Assembly: GCA_003156795.1 (NCBI GenBank)
Contig: PMHU01000054.1
Location: 18,827-29,177, forward strand
From: Acidimicrobiaceae bacterium
GTDB taxonomy: Bacteria; Actinomycetota; Acidimicrobiia; Acidimicrobiales; Palsa-688
Direction: 5' to 3'
Length of the DNA: 10,351 nt
Positions 1 to 6,596 of the stretch are shown here, piece after piece. The notes beneath the pieces are model-generated. The model saw only the letters and a list, made by a program, of their open reading frames with translations, was not told the DNA's origin and ran no database searches. Each line of letters begins with the position of its first letter. The first letter of the stretch is position 1. The translations under genes were made by a program, and so were the position numbers.

Positions 1-80
1 AGTCACCGCTTCATGCGGCCGGGGCCCCACCGCCGTTCACGAGCGCCCTCCCCTATTTCCTCTGGTCGCACGGCTGCACT

Positions 81-100
81 ACTCTTTATCACTCTCTATC
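81..100 (+). repeat. Tandem 10-bp direct repeat in pstS upstream region
   Basis: Two adjacent decamers, ACTCTTTATC and ACTCTCTATC, match at 9 of 10 positions and lie about 50 bases before the pstS start in an AT-richer patch. A one-turn period puts both copies on the same face of the helix, as for response-regulator sites controlling pst operons. The sequence is not a clear match to the E. coli Pho box or the Streptomyces PhoP repeat, so the regulatory role is inferred. I could not assign a convincing -35/-10 pair in the upstream region 1-150. Confidence 0.35.
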
Positions 101-150
101 GACTTGATGGATTTCATAGCGGACCTGGTCGGCCGCTCGAAGGAGAACCT

Positions 151-1284
151 ATGCACCGCTCTCGAATCATGGTGGCCCTGGTCGCCGTCGGCCTCACGGC
201 CGCTGCTTGCGGGTCTTCCAAGGCCGCTTCGACTTCAACACCACCAGGCGGAGTCGTCAACAAGCTCGGCCCGGCCTACGACACCGCTACCGCAACCTCG
301 GTAACCCTGGACGGAGTCGGAGCCAACTCGATCGACCCCTTCTTCGAGCGGGTGTTCTACGACTATCACAAGGCGAATCCCAAGACGACCATCAACTACT
401 CCCCTGCGGGCAGCAGCGTGGGCATCTCTGACATCGAACAGAACACCGTCGCCTTCGGCGACACCGAGATCCCCATGGCCGCCTCCGACCTGGCCAAGGC
501 CACGGGCGGAGCCGTCCTGCAAATACCCGTCGACCTCGGTGGGGTCGCGATCAGCTACAACGTTCCCGGCGCAACCCAGGGCCTCCGGTTGGACGGTCCC
601 ACGCTGGCAGGCATATTCGACGGAAGCATCACGAAATGGAACGACCCGCAGATCGCGAGCGTCTCTGGCGTGACCAACCTGCCGGATATCCCCATCATCC
701 CCGTCCACCGGGCCGACTCGTCGGGCCCGGGATGGGACCTCGACGACTACCTCATCAAGACGTCTTCGGCGTGGGTGGCCAAGGTCGGCACCACCAAGGC
801 GTCCAAGACGTGGCCGCTGGCAACGGTCGGAATCGGTGAGCAGCTCAACACCGGAGTGGCCAACTACGTGCACCAGACACCGGGAGCCATCGGGTTCGTC
901 GAGTACGGCTACGCCCTGCGGGCCGGCTTCGACAATGCCGCCCTCAAGAACCAGGCCGGCTCTTTCGTCACTCCCTCCATCCAGGCCATAACGGCCGACG
1001 CAAGCCAAGCCACCAGCTTGAGCTCGTCGAAGTACTCGATCATCAACGAGCCCGGGGCAGGTAGCTACCCCCTCGCCAATTTCAGCTGGACGCTGCTCTA
1101 CCAAAAGCAAACGGACACCAACAAGGGCCTCGCCATCGGAAAGTTGATCGACTACGTGGTCACCACCGGCCAGGCCGACGCCGCCGCACTCGGCTACGCG
1201 CCGCTCCCAGCGAGCGTGGCGCAGCTGGCGGTTACCACGCTCGGTCAGCTCGAGACCGCGGCCGGCACCCCGCTATTCTCCTAG
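151..1284 (+). CDS. pstS: Phosphate ABC transporter substrate-binding lipoprotein PstS
   Basis: This is a 377-residue periplasmic-type binding protein that captures phosphate outside the membrane for the permease encoded next. The ATG at 151 is chosen because AAGGAG lies just upstream and because the protein then begins with a lipoprotein signal peptide: basic MHRSR, a hydrophobic stretch, and a lipobox ending at Cys20. The longer frame back to base 13 has no such features. Family landmarks are GVGA (55-58), INYSPAGSS (81-89), ITKWNDP (160-166), HRADSSG (186-192) and TPGAIGFVEYGYA (243-255). Several positions that bind phosphate in E. coli PstS look changed: Thr10 and Phe11 align with Asn59 and Ser60, Asp56 with Glu106, and Thr141 with Pro193. 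Arg187 and Ser191 are kept. The operon context makes PstS by far the best call, but the exact ligand is less certain. Confidence 0.9.
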   Translation: MHRSRIMVALVAVGLTAAACGSSKAASTSTPPGGVVNKLGPAYDTATATSVTLDGVGANSIDPFFERVFYDYHKANPKTTINYSPAGSSVGISDIEQNTVAFGDTEIPMAASDLAKATGGAVLQIPVDLGGVAISYNVPGATQGLRLDGPTLAGIFDGSITKWNDPQIASVSGVTNLPDIPIIPVHRADSSGPGWDLDDYLIKTSSAWVAKVGTTKASKTWPLATVGIGEQLNTGVANYVHQTPGAIGFVEYGYALRAGFDNAALKNQAGSFVTPSIQAITADASQATSLSSSKYSIINEPGAGSYPLANFSWTLLYQKQTDTNKGLAIGKLIDYVVTTGQADAAALGYAPLPASVAQLAVTTLGQLETAAGTPLFS

Positions 1285-1321
1285 GCGCAAGCGCGACAGC
1301 TAGCGCAGGGGGGGCCAGCGG

Positions 1322-3232
1322 TTGACCGTGGTGTCGGGCCACTGGCAGGCGGTCGGCGGGGTGTCCGACGCCCTCACCAGAGGGCGGGCCCGCCGGGGCG
1401 CCGGCACCTACGCGGGGCTTCGGTGGGCCGGGGCGGCGATATTCGTCGCCCTCCTACTCGGCCTCGTCATCACCGTGGCGGCCCAGTCGAGCCAGGCCTT
1501 CTCTCACTCGGGAATCGGATTCATCTGGTCGGGAACCTGGAACCCCGCCAACAACCAATACGGCGCCGGCATCCTCCTGGTCGGTACCGCGATCACCACT
1601 CTCGTGGCCATGGCGATCGTCGTGCCGGTCGGTCTCGGTGTCGCCGTTTTTCTCTCCGAGCAGGCACCTCGCTGGATCGCGGCGCCGCTCTCCTCGGCTA
1701 TCGACCTGCTGGCCGCTGTACCGAGCATCGTGGTGGGACTCTGGGGCCTATTGGTGCTCACGCCTGTGTTCGCCAGGCACGTCGAGCCTTTCTTCCGCTC
1801 TTTCCCCGTGCTCGGCTATCTGTTCCACGGCGAGGCCTACGGACCGAGCATCATCCTGGCCTCGGTCGTGCTGGCCGTGATGGCCCTCCCTTCCGTCGTC
1901 ACCCTGAGCCGGACCGCTCTCAGCGGGGTACCCGTCGCCGACCGCGAGGCCGCCATCGCGATGGGCGCCACCGGATGGCAAGTGACCCGGAAGGCCGTGA
2001 TCCCGGCCGCCCGTTCCGGGATCGCGGCGGCGCTGATACTCGCGGTCGGGCGGGCGCTGGGTGAGAGCATCGCGGTGGCCATGGTCATCGGCAACCGACC
2101 GGCCATCCCACACTCGCTCCTGGCGCCAGGGGCCACCCTGGGATCGGCCATCGTCAACCAGTTCGCCGAGGCGACCCCCGGCCTAGCCACCAGCTCTGTG
2201 ATCGCTTTGGGAGCGGTGCTGCTCCTATTGACGCTGTTGGTCAACCTGGGCGGCCAGGCGCTGCTGCGCCGCCGGAGCGGAGGGGATCGCAGCCCCGCCG
2301 CCGCGACCGTTCTCCCCCGCGGCCCGACCATCGAAGCCGAGGCGGCCACCGCTCCCGACGGGGCCATCCACGATCCGGCCGTGGGCCGGCGGTTGAAGTC
2401 AGCGGTGCGCGAGCACTCCGCCAGCTCGCTCGGCCGCCGACGCCTGACCGGCAACCTGATGCACCTGCTGTGCTGGCTCGCCGTGATCGTCGGGGTTGCC
2501 CCACTGGCGGCCCTGATCTACTACACGATCGTCCGCGGGGCAGGAGCCATCTCCTGGAGCTTTCTCACGCACGCCCCTACACCTTCCGGCATCCCGGGCG
2601 GCGGCATCGCGCCGGCGATCACCGGCAGCGCCAAGATCGCCGGGCTCGCCCTGGCCATGGCGGTTCCGGTCGGACTGCTTACTGCTCTCTTCCTGTACGA
2701 GCAGGCCGGGAAGTTGGCATCGGGCATACGCTTCGCGGCCGAAGTCATGACCGGGGTGCCGTCGATAATCGTCGGAATATTCGCCTACGCCTTCCTGGTG
2801 CGTCCCCTGCACCACTTCTCCGACCTGGCCGCCAGCTTCGCCATCGCGGTGCTCATGGTTCCAATAATGATCCGAGCCAACGAGGAGGCCATCCGCACCG
2901 TCGCCCTCGATCTTTGGGAGGCGGGCGTAGCGCTCGGGGCGCGGCGCTCGCGCGTGGCTCGCTCGGTCGTGCTTCGAAGCGCCATGCCGGGCGTGTTGAC
3001 CGGCAACCTTCTGGCCCTGGCGCGCGGCCTCGGTGAGACGGCCCCGCTCCTGTTTACGGTGGCGGCACCGACCGCGGTCATGACGCTCCTCATCTTCAGC
3101 GACGGCACCCAGCCGTTTGCGGACGCGCAACGGGCGGCTTGGGGTACCGCATTTGTCCTGCTGGTAGCGGTCCTGCTCATCAGCGTCGCCACCCGTCTGA
3201 TCGCCTGGGGCTACACGCGGAATGCCCGCTGA
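1322..3232 (+). CDS. Fused phosphate ABC transporter permease PstC-PstA
   Basis: One 636-residue frame carries both membrane subunits of the Pst importer, which are normally two proteins. Residues 1-317 are PstC-like: hydrophobic segments near 37-55, 84-110, 121-150, 173-195, 230-258 and 291-313, the ABC-coupling EAA loop (REAAIAMGATGWQ, 208-220), and GRALGE (243-248) with the conserved Arg and Glu. A polar Ala/Pro/Arg-rich linker (about 318-370) leads to a PstA-like half with its own EAA loop (WEAGVALGARRSR, 532-544) and ARGLGE (567-572). Both halves look full length and the linker is long, so this is a true fusion rather than a frameshift artefact. The TTG start at 1322 has AGGGGGGG seven bases upstream; GTG at 1328 or 1331 is possible. 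It lies 37 bases after pstS and 24 before pstB, so one operon is likely. The fused chain would form the transmembrane channel. Confidence 0.92.
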   Translation: MTVVSGHWQAVGGVSDALTRGRARRGAGTYAGLRWAGAAIFVALLLGLVITVAAQSSQAFSHSGIGFIWSGTWNPANNQYGAGILLVGTAITTLVAMAIVVPVGLGVAVFLSEQAPRWIAAPLSSAIDLLAAVPSIVVGLWGLLVLTPVFARHVEPFFRSFPVLGYLFHGEAYGPSIILASVVLAVMALPSVVTLSRTALSGVPVADREAAIAMGATGWQVTRKAVIPAARSGIAAALILAVGRALGESIAVAMVIGNRPAIPHSLLAPGATLGSAIVNQFAEATPGLATSSVIALGAVLLLLTLLVNLGGQALLRRRSGGDRSPAAATVLPRGPTIEAEAATAPDGAIHDPAVGRRLKSAVREHSASSLGRRRLTGNLMHLLCWLAVIVGVAPLAALIYYTIVRGAGAISWSFLTHAPTPSGIPGGGIAPAITGSAKIAGLALAMAVPVGLLTALFLYEQAGKLASGIRFAAEVMTGVPSIIVGIFAYAFLVRPLHHFSDLAASFAIAVLMVPIMIRANEEAIRTVALDLWEAGVALGARRSRVARSVVLRSAMPGVLTGNLLALARGLGETAPLLFTVAAPTAVMTLLIFSDGTQPFADAQRAAWGTAFVLLVAVLLISVATRLIAWGYTRNAR

Positions 3233-3256
3233 GATGCTAGAAGGACTGGGGAACCC

Positions 3257-4087
3257 GTGACCGATCACGCGAACGCCGCCACGTCCGACCCCGCGGTCCC
3301 AACTGCCGCGCCGAGCGGGGTTTCAGCGCTGACCCTCGAAGACGTCAGCGTTCGCTTCGGTGACCACGTGGCCATCCGCAAGGTCAGTCTGAAGATCCCC
3401 GCCAACCGGGTGACCACCCTCGTCGGGCCATCTGGGTGCGGGAAGACGGCCCTGCTGCGAGCCATCAACCGGATGCACGACCACACGGGCGGGGTGGTGG
3501 GTGGCCGAATCAGCTTGGGCGACCTCGACATCTACGGCCCAGGAGTACGCCCGGAGCTGGTCAGGAGCCGGATCGGCATGGTCTTCCAGCGGCCGAACCC
3601 CTTCCCCACCATGAATATCTACGAAAACGTGGTGTCGGGACTGCGGCTCAACGGCGTGCGCAGCAAGCGGCTGCTGCGCGAGGCGGCCGAGTCGGCGCTT
3701 CACCACGCCGCCCTCTGGGATATCGTCAAGGACCGTCTGCACCAGCCGGCCGTGCGCCTGTCGGGCGGCCAGCAGCAGCGCTTGTGCATCGCCAGGGCCC
3801 TGGCCGTAGAGCCGGAGTTGCTCCTCATGGATGAGCCGTGCTCGGCCCTCGACCCCGTAGCCACCGGCAAGATCGAGGACCTGATCGGGCAGTTGGCGCC
3901 CCACATCACCATCGTTCTCGTCACCCACGACATGTTCCAAGCGGCGCGGGTTTCCGATCAGGCCGCCGTTTTCCTGATGGGCGACGACCGGGTGGGCGAG
4001 CTGGTCGAGTCGGGCCCGGCATCCGAGGTCCTCAACTCCCCGAAGGACCCCCGCACCAAGGCATACGTGAGCGGACGGGTTCCCTAG
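3257..4087 (+). CDS. pstB: Phosphate ABC transporter ATP-binding protein PstB
   Basis: This 276-residue cytoplasmic ATPase powers the Pst importer. All ABC motifs are intact: Walker A GPSGCGKT (57-64), Q-loop in FQRPNPFP (110-117, a PstB hallmark), signature LSGGQQQR (168-175), Walker B LLLMDEP (188-194), SALDP (196-200) and switch His224 in VTHD. The GTG start at 3257 follows AGAAGG by 12 bases, with a GGGGAA closer in. The first 25 or so residues are an Ala/Pro-rich extension before the ABC core, so a slightly later start cannot be excluded. It is the last gene of the pst operon; no phoU follows. Its stop codon overlaps that of the convergent phosphatase gene by 4 bases (CTAG, 4084-4087). 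Confidence 0.95.
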   Translation: MTDHANAATSDPAVPTAAPSGVSALTLEDVSVRFGDHVAIRKVSLKIPANRVTTLVGPSGCGKTALLRAINRMHDHTGGVVGGRISLGDLDIYGPGVRPELVRSRIGMVFQRPNPFPTMNIYENVVSGLRLNGVRSKRLLREAAESALHHAALWDIVKDRLHQPAVRLSGGQQQRLCIARALAVEPELLLMDEPCSALDPVATGKIEDLIGQLAPHITIVLVTHDMFQAARVSDQAAVFLMGDDRVGELVESGPASEVLNSPKDPRTKAYVSGRVP

Positions 4088-4779
4088 CGCTCCTCGAGGT
4101 GGGCGGTGTCGTTGTAGCTGCGAACCACCCAGCGGCCCCCGACCACCACGAGGTGCGAAATGGATCCGTTGTCCGCCCCTAAGAAGGCAAAAGGACGCGA
4201 CCCGCTCGCCTGCGCCAGGGCCCGGCCGATCACGCCCCCGTGCGTGAACACGGCCACGGTCTGGCCGGGGTGGCGGGAGGCTATGTCGTCGATACCGTCC
4301 TTGACCCGGCGGGCGAACTCGTCGTCGGGCTCGGCGCCGGGAATGACCTCCCAGCGCTCTTCGGCGAGCATGCGCTGGGCGATCGGGCCGTTTTCCAGGA
4401 CCCGGATCCGGTAAAGGCCGCCTTCCCACTCGCCCAGGAAGACCTCCCGCAGCCGGGATTCGACCGCCGGCTCGATGCCGAGGCACTGCACGAGCGGGGC
4501 GGCCGTCTCCGCGGTCCGCCGCAAGTTGGTGACGTAGATGGCGTCGATCTTCTCGTCGTTTCGGAAGGCAGCCAGACGGTCGGCTATCCGATCGGCCTGG
4601 GCGCGACCTCGTGGGTCGAGCTCCGGGTCGCCTTGGCCGCCGACCAGCCGAAACGGCGCATCCTCTCGGGCCGGAACCGTCTCTCCGTGACGGACCAACA
4701 GGATGCTCGTCGCCCCCGGCGGCCGCTCGAAGCGGAGCTGGCGAACCGCGTCCGACGAGGGATTTTCTGTCTCGCTCAC
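4084..4779 (-). CDS. Histidine phosphatase superfamily protein (phosphoglycerate mutase-like)
   Basis: This 231-residue protein belongs to branch 1 of the histidine phosphatases, which transfer phosphate through a phospho-histidine intermediate. The full catalytic set is visible: LLVRHGE with nucleophile His31 and Arg30, Arg88 in the NLRRTAET segment, Glu112 in REVFLGEWEG, and His180 in THGG. Family members act on substrates from sugar phosphates to nucleotides, and nothing here fixes the substrate. The GTG start at 4779 is the first that keeps the whole domain; the ribosome site is weak. It lies 45 bases downstream of sigH on the same strand and may be cotranscribed with it. It is convergent with, not part of, the pst operon, so closeness to phosphate uptake may be chance. 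Confidence 0.88.
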   Translation of the reverse strand: MSETENPSSDAVRQLRFERPPGATSILLVRHGETVPAREDAPFRLVGGQGDPELDPRGRAQADRIADRLAAFRNDEKIDAIYVTNLRRTAETAAPLVQCLGIEPAVESRLREVFLGEWEGGLYRIRVLENGPIAQRMLAEERWEVIPGAEPDDEFARRVKDGIDDIASRHPGQTVAVFTHGGVIGRALAQASGSRPFAFLGADNGSISHLVVVGGRWVVRSYNDTAHLEER

Positions 4780-4824
4780 GCGTCTCTCACGGACCAGATG
4801 CTACGTGGCCCTGCGGTCGACGCG

Positions 4825-5484
4825 TCAGGCCACGAGCGGCTCGTCGTCGCTGAAGTCGTCCTGCTGGTGGTGATCCAGCTTGCGCTTGATGCGCTGCAGG
4901 GCGTTGTCGATCGACTTGGCGTGCCGGCCCAAGTGAGTTCCTATCTCGTGATAGGACTTGCCCTCTACGTACAACCGTAGGACTTCGACCTCCAAGCCCG
5001 ACAGGCCCTCCGACATGGACCGCCGCATTTCAGTGACCTGTTGCTGCGATATCACCACGTCGGCGGGATCCATGGCCCGGTGGTCATCGAGGAGCTCCTC
5101 TACGGCGCCTTCGGATTCGTCGTCGGATCCCCTCACGCCGGAGATGGAGACGTACCGGTTGAGGGGCTGGTGCTTGAAGCGCGTCGCCGCCTTGATGGCG
5201 CTGATGATCTGACGGGTGACGCACAGGTCGGCAAACGCTCTAAACGACGACTCCCGGTCGGCCCGAAAGTCTCTAGCGGCCTTGTACAGACCGATCAGGC
5301 CTTCCTGCTCCACGTCGTCGGCGTCGGCGCCCATGAGGAAGTAGGTGCGGGCCTTGGCCCGGGCGAACCGGCGATAGCGCTGAAGCAGCAAGTCGAGGGC
5401 GCTCGGATCCCCGGCCTGGAATCGGGCCACCAGCGCCTCGTCATCGAGCTCTATCAGGGAAACCAGCGAAGTGTGGAGCGACAC
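4825..5484 (-). CDS. sigH: RNA polymerase sigma factor, SigH (Spo0H) type
   Basis: This sigma-70-family factor (219 residues from this start) closely resembles Bacillus SigH. Region 2 spans about 15-110, including DVEQEGLIGLYKAARDF (57-73), FADLCVTRQIISAIK (84-98) and KHQPLNRY (104-111). An acidic spacer follows, then region 4 (about 155-203) with LEVEVLRLYVEGKSY and a helix-turn-helix ending in RHAKSIDNALQRIKRKL. It would direct RNA polymerase to a specific promoter set. The frame is open back to an ATG at 5556, but I prefer the GTG at 5484. GAGG lies 5 bases before it, the 24 extra codons have only about 50% GC at third positions, unlike the gene body, and a TTGACA promoter overlaps the ATG itself. 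Its place after ispD-ispF-rlmB matches the Firmicute/actinobacterial order. No anti-sigma gene is visible. Confidence 0.93.
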   Translation of the reverse strand: MSLHTSLVSLIELDDEALVARFQAGDPSALDLLLQRYRRFARAKARTYFLMGADADDVEQEGLIGLYKAARDFRADRESSFRAFADLCVTRQIISAIKAATRFKHQPLNRYVSISGVRGSDDESEGAVEELLDDHRAMDPADVVISQQQVTEMRRSMSEGLSGLEVEVLRLYVEGKSYHEIGTHLGRHAKSIDNALQRIKRKLDHHQQDDFSDDEPLVA

Positions 5485-5535
5485 GGGGACCTCATCTTGG
5501 ATGCGAAAACCGGTGCGGGAAGCACATCCGATTAG

Positions 5536-5554
5536 TAGTTCGTACTGACTAGTC
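5536..5554 (-). repeat. sigH-proximal copy of a 19-base repeated element
   Basis: Read on the minus strand this copy is GACTAG-TCA-G-TACGAACTA, and the copy at 5711-5729 is GACTAG-CTA-T-TACGAACTA: 16 of 19 positions agree. The copies are 175 bases apart in the same orientation and bracket the non-coding region upstream of sigH. This copy contains the palindrome GACTAGTC. Their conservation as blocks suggests a shared binding site or promoter element, which is inference. Confidence 0.5.
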
Positions 5555-5555
5555 A

Positions 5556-5583
5556 TTCTTAGCTAATCCCGCCACCCTGTCAA
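5556..5583 (-). promoter_or_regulatory. Putative sigma-A-type promoter for sigH
   Basis: On the minus strand a perfect -35 TTGACA (5583-5578) is followed after 16 bases by TAAGAA (5561-5556) as a modest -10. The predicted start of transcription is near 5549, a G, giving a leader of about 65 bases before the GTG at 5484. The -10 box shares its last base with the upstream ATG, which argues against that ATG being the sigH start. Confidence 0.45.
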
Positions 5584-5627
5584 CGGTCATTCACCGAATC
5601 ATCCTTCAAAAAATACGCCTGACCAGG

Positions 5628-5700
5628 AAAAATGCCACCTATTGGTGCGAATCCGGGCGGGGCGAAGTTCGGCGAAGGCCCAATTGCGGTCTTTCGCCGT
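5628..5700 (-). ncRNA. Candidate small RNA or structured sigH leader
   Basis: Starting one base after the predicted +1 (A5700), the minus strand forms a stem-loop: CGGCGAAAG (5699-5691) pairs with CTTCGCCG-type sequence at 5678-5670 in nine pairs including one G-U, around a 12-base loop. A second hairpin, CACC-AATA-GGTG (5647-5636), is followed closely by five Ts (5632-5628) and resembles a weak intrinsic terminator. No open frame with coding character covers this stretch, and it is AT-richer than its neighbours. I recognise no known riboswitch or RNA family. The second hairpin has only four perfect pairs, so termination is uncertain. Confidence 0.3.
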
Positions 5701-5706
5701 GAAGGG

Positions 5707-5735
5707 AATATAGTTCGTAATAGCTAGTCCGTTAA
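5707..5735 (-). promoter_or_regulatory. Putative sigma-A-type promoter downstream of rlmB
   Basis: On the minus strand TTAACG (5735-5730, 4 of 6 to the -35 consensus) is followed by an exact 17-base spacer and TATATT (5712-5707, 5 of 6 to the -10 consensus). The seventh base after the -10 is an A at 5700, a good start site. It lies just after the rlmB stop and points toward sigH, so it would drive either a separate small RNA or a long sigH leader of about 215 bases. Confidence 0.5.
5711..5729 (-). repeat. sigH-distal copy of the 19-base repeated element
   Basis: This copy fills the 17-base spacer of the predicted promoter at 5707-5735 and enters its -10 box. It matches the element at 5536-5554 at 16 of 19 positions, in the same orientation. 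A promoter spacer is not normally conserved in sequence, so a regulator site overlapping the promoter is a reasonable reading. Confidence 0.5.
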
Positions 5736-5744
5736 CCCCAGGGG

Positions 5745-6584
5745 CTAGGGTCGGCTGGCTGACTCCCGGCGCCGCGCCACTTCGAAGCAGGCCAGCGCCG
5801 CGGCCGCCGAGACGTTGAGCGAGTCCAGTGGGCCAAGGAGTGGGATCGCCACGGCGACGTCGCACCGCTGGCGCACCAGCCTGGACAAGCCGCGGCCTTC
5901 GGCTCCGAGGACGAGGGCGACCGGCTCGGTGGCCACCCGCAAGTCCCACAGATCTGTCGGCGCTCCGCTGGCGAGCGCCACCGTCCATATGCCCGCCTCC
6001 GCCAGTGTGGCCAGGGCGGCGGGGATGCCTGGCACCGTCGCGATCGGCAGGTGCTCGACCGCGCCAGCGGCCGCCTTCACCGCGCTCGGGGTGAGGCGGG
6101 CGGCTCGGTGGCGTCCCACCACGACCCCTGTGACACCGGCACAGAGGCCACTGCGCATGACAGCGCCGAGGTTGTGGGGGTCGGTGACGCCGTCCAGGAC
6201 CAGGAGGAAGGGTGGCCGGTTATCGAGAGATCTCGTGGCCAGCGCGTACAGATCCGTGTCGGATATCGGGTCGGCTCGGGCGAGGACCCCCTGCGGCGAG
6301 TCGGTGAGGGCCGCGGCGGCGAGCTGATCCCTCCCTACCTTGCGCACCAGTACCCGGGCTTCGGTGGCCAGGTCGATGATCTCCCCGAGGGCGCCCGCCT
6401 CGTCAACCCCGTCGGCGACAAGAACCTGGTGAACCTTGCGACGCCGAGCCCGCAAAAGTTCGCGGACGGCCTGTCGCCCCTCGACCTGCTCCCCCCCGAG
6501 CCCGTCGACCGGCGAGGATCGAGAAGCCGCCGACCTCCGCGGCCTGGGAGTGGGGCCGGAGCGACGAGGGGGGCGCGGTTTCAT
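5745..6584 (-). CDS. rlmB: 23S rRNA 2'-O-ribose guanosine methyltransferase RlmB (SpoU/TrmH family)
   Basis: This 279-residue SPOUT-fold enzyme uses S-adenosylmethionine to methylate a 23S rRNA guanosine; it is dimeric in the family. An Arg/Pro-rich tail (1-25) precedes a substrate-binding domain (about 33-105, with VEGRQAV and SPQGVLA). The catalytic domain carries motif 1 (DPHNLGAVMRS, Asn138 and Arg144), motif 2 (LVLGAEGRGLSRLV, 224-237) and motif 3 (IPLLGPLDSLNVSAA, 247-261). All three motifs are intact. The ATG at 6584 lies 12 bases after the ispF stop with no clear ribosome site, which fits translational coupling. Assignment to RlmB rather than another SpoU methylase rests on the N-terminal domain and on its place between ispDF and sigH. 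Confidence 0.92.
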   Translation of the reverse strand: MKPRPPRRSGPTPRPRRSAASRSSPVDGLGGEQVEGRQAVRELLRARRRKVHQVLVADGVDEAGALGEIIDLATEARVLVRKVGRDQLAAAALTDSPQGVLARADPISDTDLYALATRSLDNRPPFLLVLDGVTDPHNLGAVMRSGLCAGVTGVVVGRHRAARLTPSAVKAAAGAVEHLPIATVPGIPAALATLAEAGIWTVALASGAPTDLWDLRVATEPVALVLGAEGRGLSRLVRQRCDVAVAIPLLGPLDSLNVSAAAALACFEVARRRESASRP

Positions 6585-6596
6585 GGTGGCCAGGAC

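Noticed and set aside
35..45. GTTCACGAGCG as a Streptomyces-type PhoP half-site
   Set aside because: It matches 9 of 11 consensus positions, but no adjacent second 11-mer is present, and PhoP sites need at least two.
13..150. N-terminal extension of PstS to an ATG at 13
   Set aside because: The lipoprotein signal peptide and AAGGAG both point to 151; the extension would bury the signal peptide inside the protein.
235..1110. 291-codon minus-strand open frame inside pstS
   Set aside because: It is a shadow of the pstS reading frame with Gly/Arg/Val-rich sequence and no recognisable motif or ribosome site.
5601..5633. CCTGGTCAGG with a nearby T6 run on the minus strand as an intrinsic terminator
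   Set aside because: The stem has only four pairs with a two-base loop, too small to support termination on its own.
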